A stretch of 64,000 nucleotides of DNA, taken from assembly GCF_018332655.1 (NCBI RefSeq), contig NZ_BOQL01000036.1, positions 1 to 64,000 of the forward strand, in the 5' to 3' direction. The notes under the pieces are model-generated. The model did no database searches. It saw only the letters and a list, made by a program, of their open reading frames with translations, and was not told the DNA's origin. Both the position numbers and the translations under genes were made by a program. Positions 34,529 to 42,697 of the stretch are shown here, piece after piece. Position 1 is the first letter of the stretch, and each line of letters opens with the position of its first letter. The stretch is from Actinoplanes auranticolor (lineage in GTDB: Bacteria; Actinomycetota; Actinomycetes; Mycobacteriales; Micromonosporaceae).

Positions 34529-35344
34529 ATGAGTGCCATCGCCGTCACCGGCGCGACCGGCCAGCTCGGCGGCCGGGTCGCCCGCCGTCTCGCCACCCGC
34601 GGTATCGCGCAGCAGTTACTGGTCCGCCACCCCGCCCGCGCACCCCAGCTGCCCGGCGCCACCGTCGTCCGGGCGAGCTTCACCGACGGCGACGCCGTCC
34701 GGCGGGCCCTGGAGGGTGCTCCCGTCGTGCTGATGGTCTCGGCCTCGGAGAGCCCCGACCGCGTCGAGCAGCACCGGGCCTTCGCCGACGCCGCGGCCGC
34801 CGCCGGGGTGGGGCACCTGGTGTACGTCTCGTTCTTCGGTGCCGCGCCCGACGCGACGTTCACCCACGCCCGCGACCACTGGCACACCGAGCAGCACATC
34901 CGGGCCGCCGGGCTGCCGTTCACCTTCCTGCGGGACAACCTCTACGCCGACTTCCTGCCCCACCTGGCCGGCGAGGACGGCGTCATCCGGGGACCGGCCG
35001 GCGACGGCCGGGTCGCGGCCGTGGCCCAGGACGACATCGCCGACGCGGCGACCGTGGTGCTCACCGATCCGGCCGCCCACGCCGGGCAGACGTACGACCT
35101 GACCGGCCCGCAGGCGCTCACCCTGCACGAGATCGCGGACCTGCTGGGGGTCGGCTACCAGCCCCAGACCATCGAGGAGGCGTACCGGTCGCGCAGCTCG
35201 TACGGCGCCCCGGGCTGGCTGGTCGACGCCTGGGTCTCCACCTACACCGCCATCGCCGCCGGTGAGGTCGCCACGGTCAGCGACGCGGTGCCGCGCCTGA
35301 CGGGCCGTCCCGCCACCTCGGTCGCGGAGCTGGTAAAGCGGTAG
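34529..35344 (+). CDS. NmrA-like NAD(P)-binding protein
   Basis: 271 residues. AIAVTGATGQLGGRVARRLA gives the GxxGxxG Rossmann motif of atypical SDRs; HLVYVSFFGAAPDATFTHAR and LPFTFLRDNLYADFLPHLAG match the NmrA/NAD(P)H azoreductase-like subfamily (SDR_a5). Such proteins are redox sensors or quinone reductases. The catalytic Tyr-Lys pair of classical SDRs is absent. ATG 34529 lies 7 nt after TAGCGT (34516-34521), a leaderless start. Confidence 0.85.
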   Translation: MSAIAVTGATGQLGGRVARRLATRGIAQQLLVRHPARAPQLPGATVVRASFTDGDAVRRALEGAPVVLMVSASESPDRVEQHRAFADAAAAAGVGHLVYVSFFGAAPDATFTHARDHWHTEQHIRAAGLPFTFLRDNLYADFLPHLAGEDGVIRGPAGDGRVAAVAQDDIADAATVVLTDPAAHAGQTYDLTGPQALTLHEIADLLGVGYQPQTIEEAYRSRSSYGAPGWLVDAWVSTYTAIAAGEVATVSDAVPRLTGRPATSVAELVKR

Positions 35345-35406
35345 CGCCCGCCGCCCCGCCGCCCTACGGTGGCGGGGATCGCCGGAGCTCAGGGAAAGGG
35401 ACGGAC

Positions 35407-35511
35407 ATGCGAGGAATCGGTGTGCCCAGGCCGTCCATCCGTTCCCTGACCTCCGAGGATCTCCTTGCCCACGCTCAATCTCGGCATCCTGGCGCACGTC
35501 GACGCCGGTAA
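35407..35511 (+). CDS. Possible leader peptide overlapping the start of the resistance GTPase
   Basis: ATG 35407 follows AGGGAAAGGGA at good spacing, and TACGGT (35363-35368) could be a -10. The 34-codon ORF begins MRGIGVPRPSIRSLTSEDLL and runs 47 nt into the downstream gene in another frame, ending TAA at 35511. Tetracycline and macrolide resistance genes are often controlled by translated leaders; the overlap would couple or attenuate translation. Not proven; could be chance. Confidence 0.35.
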   Translation: MRGIGVPRPSIRSLTSEDLLAHAQSRHPGARRRR

Positions 35512-37477
35512 GACCAGCCTCACCGAGCGCCTGCTGTTCGCCCACGGTGCCGTCGCCACGCTCGGCAGCGTCGACGCCGGCAGCACCACCACCGACAGCG
35601 GCGCGCTCGAACGCGAACGCGGTATCACCATCCGCTCCGCCGTGGCCTCGTTCCCGCTCGGCGCCCTGCGGGTCAACCTCATCGACACCCCCGGGCATCC
35701 GGACTTCATCGCCGAGGTGGAACGCGCCCTGGCCGTCCTCGACGGCGCGGTCCTGGTGCTCTCCGCCGTCGAGGGGGTGCAGGCCCAGACCCGGGTGCTG
35801 ATGCGCTCACTGCGCCGGCTGGGCATCCCCACCCTGATCTTCGTCAACAAGGTGGACCGGACGGGCGCCCGCGGCGACGCCCTGCTGGCCGACATCCGCG
35901 CGAAGCTGCGCGTCGGCGTGGTGGCCCTCAACGCCGTCCGCGACGCCGGCACCGCCACCGCCCGGACGGTGCCGCGGGCATGGGAGCACGAGGCCGCGGA
36001 GACCCTGGCGGACCACGACGACGACCTGCTGGCCCAGCTGCTCGACGGCCGGGCGCCCGATCCGGCGTACGTCCGCGAGGTGCTGGCGGCGCAGACAGCC
36101 GCCGGTCATGTCCATCCGGTGTTCTTCGGCTCGGCGACGACCGGCGCGGGCACGGCACCGCTGGCCGACGGCATTGCCATGCTGCTGCGCCCCCGTCCGG
36201 CGACCGCGACCGGCACCCGCGGGCTGGTGTTCGCCGTCGAGCGCGACCCCGGCGGCGAGAAGGTCGCCTATCTGCGGCTGTTCGCCGGTGCGGTGCGGGC
36301 CCGGCAGCGCGTCGTGCTGCACCGGCCCCGCCCGGACGGCACCTTCGGGGAGATCCGCGGCCGGGTCAGCACCCTGGAGGTCGTGGGCAGCACGGGGACC
36401 GAGCTCGCCGCCGGTGCCATCGCCCGGGTCCACGGCCTCGGCGGCGTCCGCGTCGGCGACCGGCTGGGTCCCGCCGACGGTCCCGCGCCCGCGCCGCAGT
36501 TCTCCCCGCCGAGCCTGGAGTCCCTGGTGCGGCCCCGGGACCCGGCCCAGCAGGTACGGCTGCACGCCGCCCTGACCGCCCTGGCCGACGAGGACCCGCT
36601 GATCCGCGTCCGTACCGTGCCCGGCGGTGGCACCTCCGTCCTGCTGTACGGCGCGGTCCAGCGGGAGGTGCTGGCCGACCGGCTGGCCCGCGACTTCGCC
36701 CTGGCGGCGGAGTTCGGCGAGATCCGCCCCGTCTACTTCGAGCGGCCGGCCGGTGTCGGCGAGCACGTGATCGCGCTGGACCCGCGCCGGCCCAACGACT
36801 TCTGGGCCACCGTCGGGCTCCGTGTCGAACCCGGACCACCCGGCTCCGGGCTGCGCTACCGCCGCGAGGTGCAGCCGGGCGCCGTGCCCAAGGCGTTCCA
36901 CCGGGCGACCGAGGAAGCCGTCCGCCGCACGCTGGAGCAGGGACTGAGCGGCTGGGAGGTGGTCGACTGCACGGTCACGGTCATCCGTACCGGTTTCAAG
37001 GCGCCGTCCTCGACGGCGGCTGACTTCCGCGGCCTGACGCCGGTCGTGCTCCTGCGTGCCCTGCGGGAGGCCGGCACCCGCGTGTGCGAGCCGTGTCAGG
37101 CCTTCGAGGCGGAGGTGCCCGCCGGGGCGCTCAGCGCGGTGCTCGGCCGGCTCGCGGGCCTCGGCGCCGACGTCACCGGCTCGGCCGAGCGGGAGGCGTC
37201 GTGGGTCGTCACCGGCCTCGTGCCGGCCCGGCTGATGCACGAGCTGACCGCCGCCCTGCCCGGCCTCACCCACGGCGAGGGCGCCGTGTGGAGCCGTCCA
37301 GGCCCGGACCGGCCGTTGCGCGGGCCGGCACCGAGCAGACCGAGGGCGGACGGCAATCCGCTCAACTACGAGGAGTACCGGCGCTTCCTGAGCGCCCGGC
37401 CGCCTCAGGCCGCGACGCCCACCGCGCCGAGCAGCGGCGGGATCTCGGCCGGCCACAGCGGGCGGGCGAACAGGTAA
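35465..37477 (+). CDS. Tet(M)/Otr(A)-type ribosomal protection GTPase
   Basis: 670 residues. GTPase motifs: G1 LAHVDAGKTSLTERLL, G2 region GSTTTDSGALERERGITI, G3 LIDTPGHPDF, G4 FVNKVDRTG. The EF-G-like domains II-V follow, with FKAPSSTAADFRGLTPVVL typical of ribosomal protection proteins. The group dislodges tetracycline from the ribosome; intrinsic actinobacterial members do not always confer resistance. TTG 35465 follows GAGGA and gives the normal N-terminus. Its last 73 nt overlap the convergent GGDEF-EAL gene, adding a Pro/Ser-rich tail beyond the usual about 640 residues. Confidence 0.88.
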   Translation: MPTLNLGILAHVDAGKTSLTERLLFAHGAVATLGSVDAGSTTTDSGALERERGITIRSAVASFPLGALRVNLIDTPGHPDFIAEVERALAVLDGAVLVLSAVEGVQAQTRVLMRSLRRLGIPTLIFVNKVDRTGARGDALLADIRAKLRVGVVALNAVRDAGTATARTVPRAWEHEAAETLADHDDDLLAQLLDGRAPDPAYVREVLAAQTAAGHVHPVFFGSATTGAGTAPLADGIAMLLRPRPATATGTRGLVFAVERDPGGEKVAYLRLFAGAVRARQRVVLHRPRPDGTFGEIRGRVSTLEVVGSTGTELAAGAIARVHGLGGVRVGDRLGPADGPAPAPQFSPPSLESLVRPRDPAQQVRLHAALTALADEDPLIRVRTVPGGGTSVLLYGAVQREVLADRLARDFALAAEFGEIRPVYFERPAGVGEHVIALDPRRPNDFWATVGLRVEPGPPGSGLRYRREVQPGAVPKAFHRATEEAVRRTLEQGLSGWEVVDCTVTVIRTGFKAPSSTAADFRGLTPVVLLRALREAGTRVCEPCQAFEAEVPAGALSAVLGRLAGLGADVTGSAEREASWVVTGLVPARLMHELTAALPGLTHGEGAVWSRPGPDRPLRGPAPSRPRADGNPLNYEEYRRFLSARPPQAATPTAPSSGGISAGHSGRANR

Positions 37478-40422
37478 CCCTGGCCGTACGGGCAGCCCAT
37501 CCGCTCCAGCAGTTCGCGCTGGGCGCCGTCCTCGATGCCCTCGGCCACCACGGTCAGGTCCAGGTTGCGGGCCAGCGTGACGATCGCGTTGACCAGGGCA
37601 CGCTGCTGCGGGCTGGCGATGATGTCGTCGATGAAGGACTTGTCGATCTTCAGCACGTCGACCGGCATCTGCCGCAGGTAGCTCAGCGACGAGTAGCCGG
37701 TGCCGAAGTCGTCGATGGCGATCCGGACGCCCAGCTCGCGCAGCACCCGCAGGTCGGCCCAGACCTGCTCGGCGTCGCGCAGCACCAGGCTCTCGGTGAT
37801 CTCCAGCAACAGCCAGTCGGGCTGGGCGCCGGCGTCGGTCAGGGCCTGACGGACCTGGTCCACGAAGCCGGGGGTGCGGAACTGCCGGGCCGAGACGTTG
37901 ACGCTCACGTAGCCCGGGGCGAGCTCGGGATCGGCGGCGTGCCACGCGGCGAACTGGCGCAGCGACTCGCCCAGCACCCACGCGCCGATGCCGACGATCG
38001 CGCCGCTCTCCTCGGCCAGGTCGATGAAGTGGTACGGGCCCAGCAGCCCCCGCTCCGGGTGCTGCCAGCGCACCAGCGCCTCGACCCCGACGACGGCCTG
38101 GGACCCGACGTCCACGATCGGCTGGTACTGCAGCACGAACTGGTGCGCGTCGATGGCCTCCAGCAGCGAGGTCCGCAGCGCCAGCCGCTCGACCATGGCG
38201 GTGTGCAGGTCGTTCTGGTAGCGCTGCCAGGTGCCCTTGCCCGCTCCCTTGGCCAGGTACAGGGCCAGGTCGGCGTGGCGCAGCAGTTCGGTCGGGCTGG
38301 TCGCGTCGTGACTGGTCGCCACGCCGACGCTGGCCGCGCCGCTGACGATGTGCGTACCGCCGAGACCGTCGCTCACCTCGACCGGCGTGGACAGCGCGCT
38401 GATGATCCGGGCCGCCACCTCCTCGGCGGCGCTGGAGTCGGCGGCGTGCGCGACCAGGATGGCGAACTCGTCGCCGCCCATCCGGGCGGCCGTGTTGCCC
38501 GCTCCGATGGTCTGCGCGATGCGCTGGCCGACCGCGACCAGCAGCTGGTCGCCGACGGCGTGCCCGAGGGTGTCGTTGACCTCCTTGAAGTCGTCCAGGT
38601 CGACGAAGAGCACCCCGAGCTCCCCGGCGCCGCTCTCGGCCAGCACGAAGGAGTGGTCGAGCCGGTCGCGGAACAGCACCCGGTTGGCCAGGCCGGTGAG
38701 GCCGTCGTGGAACGCCTGGTGGGCCAGGTCGTTCTCCAGCCGGCGGCGCTCGGTGACGTCGCGGACGGTCAGCACGACGCCCGCGACGGTCGGGTCGGCG
38801 CGCAGGTCGCGGCCGCCGCACTCGACCTGCAGCAGGCGCCGGTCCGCGCAGACGGCGGTGAGGTCGATGCCCTCGGCGTGCCCGCGGTCGGTGCGGATCC
38901 GCACCAGGGCGTCGTTCAGGGCGTCGTGGTGGGTGTCGGCGATGAGCACGGCCAGCGGGGTGCCGGTCAGGTCGGTCCAGCCGAAGACGGTGGTGGCGGA
39001 CGGGCTCGCGTACCGGATCCGGTCGTCGTCGCCGATGATGAGGATGACGTCGGAGGCGCTCTGGATCAGCGTCCGGAAGTAGGCCTCGCCGTCGCGGCGG
39101 CTGATTTCGCCGGCCAGGCCGATCCGCTCCACGACCATGGTGACCTGGTCGAACAGCGACTGGACGGCCGGCCGCAGCGAACGCAGCGTGGCGGTGGGCG
39201 CGGCCAGGTGGATCGAGCCGCGCTGGGGCGGATTGCCGGGCAGGATCATGACGGCGTGCAGGGCGGACTCGAAGCCGTACTCGGGCGCCGGCACCAGGCT
39301 GACGCCGAACTCCACGGTGCCGCCGTCGGTCAGCGGCGTCTTCTCGCCCACGATCAGCTCGTAGCGGTGGTCGGCGGGCATCAGCATGGTGACGGCGGCC
39401 CGCACGGCGGCCATGATGTCGTCCTCGGTGGTCGCGCCGGCGAGGTCGGCGTTGGCCCGGCGCAGCGCGGTCTCGCGCAGGTTGGTCCGGCGCTGCTCGG
39501 CCAGCAGGTCCCGGACCCGGCCCATGACGAGCAGGAACATCAGCGCCGAGCCGGCCGCGATGACCGGCGCGTCGACCACCTCGCCGTTGACGTACTGGGC
39601 GAGCAGCACCGAGGGCGCGATCAGGGTGGCCAGGGAGAGCAGCAGCAGGCGGCGCCCGCCGGTCTCGACGCGGGTGCAGATCTGCGTCCGGTCGTCGGTG
39701 AGCCAGATCATCGACGGGTGCAGCGCGGCATAGCCGGCCGCCGCGTAGAAGACGACCCAGCCCAGGTCGATCGGTCCGCCGACGGCCCAGTCGCTGTCCA
39801 GCCGGCCGAGGCCGTACACGACGTCGGAGACCAGCACCCCGACGATCGAGGCGGCCAGCCAGTTCACCGCCGGCGGCTTGCGCCCGGCCGTGGCCAGCAG
39901 GCGCAGCATCATCGCCAGGGCCAGCACGTCACCCAGCGGATACGCGACCGAGACGGCCTTCTCGGCCAGGGTCAGATCGGTGGCGCGGGTGTACGGCGCG
40001 ATCATGTAGACCCAGGAGAGCAGCCCCAGGCTCACCGTGGGAACCAGTGCGTCGAGCAGCGCCGCCCGGTTGGCCTCGCCGGAGCGGGCCCGGATGAACA
40101 ATGCCAGCGCGGCCGCGAGCAGCGGGTAGACCAGCAGGTACAGCACGTCGGCGGGACCCGGGTACGGCGGCTCGACGTCGAGGGCCACCTGGGCGTAGTA
40201 CATGATGTCGCCGCTGACGAAGAAGACCAGCGCGACGGCGATCAGGTACCAGGGCAGGGCTCGCGACGGGCGGTGCACGCGGACGCCCAGCAGGATCGCG
40301 GCCGCGCCGGTCAGCCCGATCAGTCCCCAGGTGAAGACGTGCAGCCCGGGCCAGATGTAGTAGACCGCGGTGAGCACAGCCAGCCAGACGGCGAAGCAGG
40401 CGCGAACGATTCGCGTCGTCAT
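37405..40422 (-). CDS. Membrane GGDEF-EAL protein with PAS domain
   Basis: 1005 residues. About 8-9 membrane helices in residues 1-305, a GAF-like segment (about 320-430), PAS (about 437-545, ISRRDGEAYFRTLIQSASDV), GGDEF (about 555-715, intact RMGGDEFAILV) and EAL (about 730-995, VVGVEALVRWQHPERGLLG, DDFGTGYSSLSYLRQMPVD, VVAEGIEDG). Both the cyclase and the phosphodiesterase signature residues are present, so it could make and degrade cyclic di-GMP. ATG 40422 follows GGAGG. Overlaps the convergent GTPase gene by 73 nt. Confidence 0.93.
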   Translation of the reverse strand: MTTRIVRACFAVWLAVLTAVYYIWPGLHVFTWGLIGLTGAAAILLGVRVHRPSRALPWYLIAVALVFFVSGDIMYYAQVALDVEPPYPGPADVLYLLVYPLLAAALALFIRARSGEANRAALLDALVPTVSLGLLSWVYMIAPYTRATDLTLAEKAVSVAYPLGDVLALAMMLRLLATAGRKPPAVNWLAASIVGVLVSDVVYGLGRLDSDWAVGGPIDLGWVVFYAAAGYAALHPSMIWLTDDRTQICTRVETGGRRLLLLSLATLIAPSVLLAQYVNGEVVDAPVIAAGSALMFLLVMGRVRDLLAEQRRTNLRETALRRANADLAGATTEDDIMAAVRAAVTMLMPADHRYELIVGEKTPLTDGGTVEFGVSLVPAPEYGFESALHAVMILPGNPPQRGSIHLAAPTATLRSLRPAVQSLFDQVTMVVERIGLAGEISRRDGEAYFRTLIQSASDVILIIGDDDRIRYASPSATTVFGWTDLTGTPLAVLIADTHHDALNDALVRIRTDRGHAEGIDLTAVCADRRLLQVECGGRDLRADPTVAGVVLTVRDVTERRRLENDLAHQAFHDGLTGLANRVLFRDRLDHSFVLAESGAGELGVLFVDLDDFKEVNDTLGHAVGDQLLVAVGQRIAQTIGAGNTAARMGGDEFAILVAHAADSSAAEEVAARIISALSTPVEVSDGLGGTHIVSGAASVGVATSHDATSPTELLRHADLALYLAKGAGKGTWQRYQNDLHTAMVERLALRTSLLEAIDAHQFVLQYQPIVDVGSQAVVGVEALVRWQHPERGLLGPYHFIDLAEESGAIVGIGAWVLGESLRQFAAWHAADPELAPGYVSVNVSARQFRTPGFVDQVRQALTDAGAQPDWLLLEITESLVLRDAEQVWADLRVLRELGVRIAIDDFGTGYSSLSYLRQMPVDVLKIDKSFIDDIIASPQQRALVNAIVTLARNLDLTVVAEGIEDGAQRELLERMGCPYGQGYLFARPLWPAEIPPLLGAVGVAA

Positions 40423-40494
40423 CCGGCCTCCGTTCGGCGGACTGCGGGCAGGTCACCTCTCCCATCGGCGGCGATCGGGCCGGGTTGAGATGGT

Positions 40495-41541
40495 TTAGGC
40501 CCAGTTCTCCGTACCGGTGGTGACGGTCCGGTCGGTGTCAGCCGCCTCCTCGACGGCCAGCGCGATCAGGTGGTCCTGTGCCCCGTCAGCCAAAGGGTAG
40601 GGCGCCGGGGCGGTGCCGCGCACCCATGCGGCGGTGGCGTCCAGCAACGTCGCGATGGCGATCTCCTCGTCGCTCCAGCGCCGTCCCGGGTACGGGTTGC
40701 GGTAGAGCACCTCACCGCCGAGCGTGATGGTGTCGGTGTCGAAGCCGTCGAGGTCCAGGTCGTAACCGGTCTGGCGGCGTACCAGGGGCGAGCGCACCAG
40801 CGTGCGCGGCTCGCTCAGCCGGATCACCTCGTCGTCGCGCAGCTCCCCGTGGCTGCCGCGCACCAACAGGCGCCGGAACCGCAGCTGGTTGTGCCACTGG
40901 TTGTCGGTGAAGTCGTAGAGCCCCGAGCGGCCGTCGCCGAAGTCGAGCGTGGCGATGGTCGTGGTGGCCGGCCGCGGGTCCGGGTCGTCGGTCCAGCCGT
41001 CGCGGGTCAGCGGGTCGACCAGCGGGGCGCTGCTGCGGCTGGCGCGGACGGTGACCGGGCCCCGGCCGACGCCGAGCAGTCCCCGCATCAGCGACACCGC
41101 GTGGTACTGGTGCGTCGAGGACACCTGCACCTGCGTCGGGGTGCCGATCAGCCCGGCGCGGACGGCCGCGGCCCGGGCCGCGTGCGAGGGCATGAGCAGA
41201 TACTGCTCGGCCACCTGCACCAGGCCCGACTCGCCGACGGCCGCCCACAGCTCCCGTAGGCCCGCGGCGTCGGGCGCGGGCGGCGTCTCGGCCAGCACCG
41301 GCAGGCCGCGTTCGACGGCCTCGATGATCACGCCCGGAGTGACCGGCCAGGGCACCGCGGTCACCACGAAGTCCGGCGATGTCTCGGCCACACACTCGGC
41401 CAGCGACGCGAATGTCGGCACGGGCAGCTCCCGCGGCGAGCGCACCACGGCTCCGGCGCAGCGCACACCCTCGAGGCCGGCCGCGAGCCGCCAGAACATC
41501 TCGGCGCGCCAGCCGGCGCCCACCACTGCGAAGGAGGTCAC
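40495..41541 (-). CDS. Gfo/Idh/MocA family oxidoreductase
   Basis: 348 residues. N-terminal FAVVGAGWRAEMFWRLAAGL Rossmann domain, the ERGLPVLAETPPAPDAAGL segment at the position of the usual EKP motif (here ETP, so the catalytic lysine is missing), then a substrate domain. NAD(P)-dependent sugar dehydrogenase fold, activity uncertain. GTG 41541 lies 6 nt after TAAAGT, which overlaps the stop codon of the LacI gene, so it may have its own leaderless promoter as well as read-through from LacI. Confidence 0.8.
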   Translation of the reverse strand: MTSFAVVGAGWRAEMFWRLAAGLEGVRCAGAVVRSPRELPVPTFASLAECVAETSPDFVVTAVPWPVTPGVIIEAVERGLPVLAETPPAPDAAGLRELWAAVGESGLVQVAEQYLLMPSHAARAAAVRAGLIGTPTQVQVSSTHQYHAVSLMRGLLGVGRGPVTVRASRSSAPLVDPLTRDGWTDDPDPRPATTTIATLDFGDGRSGLYDFTDNQWHNQLRFRRLLVRGSHGELRDDEVIRLSEPRTLVRSPLVRRQTGYDLDLDGFDTDTITLGGEVLYRNPYPGRRWSDEEIAIATLLDATAAWVRGTAPAPYPLADGAQDHLIALAVEEAADTDRTVTTGTENWA

Positions 41542-41550
41542 CGGCGCACT

Positions 41551-42585
41551 TTAGCGGCCCGCGGCCGCGCCGGTGGAGTCCCTGACGACCAGTTCCGTGG
41601 CCAGCTCGACGTGCAGCGCCTCCAGGGCGTGCCGGTCCAGCAGCCGGGCCAGCAGCGTGACGGCCATCCGGCCCAGCTCAGCCAGGGGCTGGCGGACGGT
41701 GGTCAGCATCGGGCTGGTGGCCCGGCTGAGGTCGATGTCGTCGAAGCCGGCCACCGACACGTCCTGCGGCACCCGCAGGCCACGCTCGGCCGCCGCCTGC
41801 AGCGCGCCGACGGCAGCCTTGTCGTTGAAGCCGACCAGAGCGGTGGGCCGCTCGGGCAGATCGAGCAGCTCGCCGGCGGCCCGGCGGCCCCACGCGACGG
41901 TCGGCTCGACGTGCCGGATCAGCCCCGGCGCACCGATCACTCCGGCGTCGGCCAGCGCCGCCGCGTGCCCGGCGAGCCGGGCGTCACTGGCCAGCCACTC
42001 GCGCGGCCCGGCCACGACCCCGATGCGCCGGTGGCCCAGGCCGGTGAGGTGGGCGGTCAGGCTGCGGGCGCCCGCGGCGTGCGCGGCGGAGACGGCGGCG
42101 ACGTCACGCGGCGGGGGCAGCCGAGGGTCGACGACGACGAACGGGAACCGGCGGCTGCGCAGGGTCTCCAGGTCGGCGGCCGGCTCGGGCGGCAGGATGA
42201 GCACGGCGCCGGCGATGCCCGCCCGCCCGGGCAGGCCCGGCAGCACGGGGGAGTCCTGGGCCGCCTCGCCGGCGCTCAGCAGCAGCGGGCGGTCGTGCAG
42301 CTGCAGCGTCTCGGCGATCGAGGACACGATGATGCCGAAGTAGTCGGTCAGCAGGTACGGGCAGCGGACCAGGACGGCCCCGGGGATCGAGCGCCCGGGC
42401 CCACGCGGCCGTGGCCCGGGCCGGTCGAGGCGGGCGACTGTGTTCTCCACCAGCTCGCGGGTCTCGGCGGTGACACTGCCGCGGCCGTTGAGGACACGCG
42501 ACACGGTGGCGATGGAGACGCCCGCCGCCGCGGCGACCTCCCGGACGGTGCTCCGGCCGGTCCGTGTTACATCGCTCTGTTTCAC
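41551..42585 (-). CDS. LacI-family transcriptional regulator
   Basis: 344 residues. The N-terminal HTH is VREVAAAAGVSIATVSRVL, then NGRGSVTAETRELVE and a periplasmic-binding-protein-like sensor domain with FVVVDPRLPP, GHRRIGVVAGPREW and DVSVAGFDDIDLSRATSPML. GTG 42585 lies 7 nt after TACGGT (complement of 42593-42598): leaderless. It is divergent from the secreted GH30 gene and followed by an oxidoreductase, so it probably represses glycan use genes in response to a sugar. Confidence 0.9.
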   Translation of the reverse strand: MKQSDVTRTGRSTVREVAAAAGVSIATVSRVLNGRGSVTAETRELVENTVARLDRPGPRPRGPGRSIPGAVLVRCPYLLTDYFGIIVSSIAETLQLHDRPLLLSAGEAAQDSPVLPGLPGRAGIAGAVLILPPEPAADLETLRSRRFPFVVVDPRLPPPRDVAAVSAAHAAGARSLTAHLTGLGHRRIGVVAGPREWLASDARLAGHAAALADAGVIGAPGLIRHVEPTVAWGRRAAGELLDLPERPTALVGFNDKAAVGALQAAAERGLRVPQDVSVAGFDDIDLSRATSPMLTTVRQPLAELGRMAVTLLARLLDRHALEALHVELATELVVRDSTGAAAGR

Positions 42586-42682
42586 AGAAAGGACCGTAGC
42601 AGCGGGTTCCCCTTGTTGACAGACGGGTTTCTGGATTGTTTCCTGTCGATGGCGACGGAACCTCTTGTTCCATCTGTTACAG
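42565..42682. promoter_or_regulatory. LacI/GH30 intergenic control region with TGTTACA-type repeats
   Basis: TGTTACA occurs at 42565-42571 and in the dyad CTGTTACAG at 42674-42682; a related dyad CTGT-ttc-ACAG (42577-42587) overlaps the LacI start, and GGAAC-ctctt-GTTCC is at 42657-42671. TTGACA (42616-42621) could be a -35 toward GH30. These are candidate LacI operators. Confidence 0.4.
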
Positions 42683-42697
42683 GTTGGGGAGCGAGCC

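Noticed and set aside
37084..40488. A 1134-codon open frame antisense to the GGDEF-EAL gene
   Set aside because: Same shadow effect; the opposite strand encodes intact GGDEF and EAL signatures.
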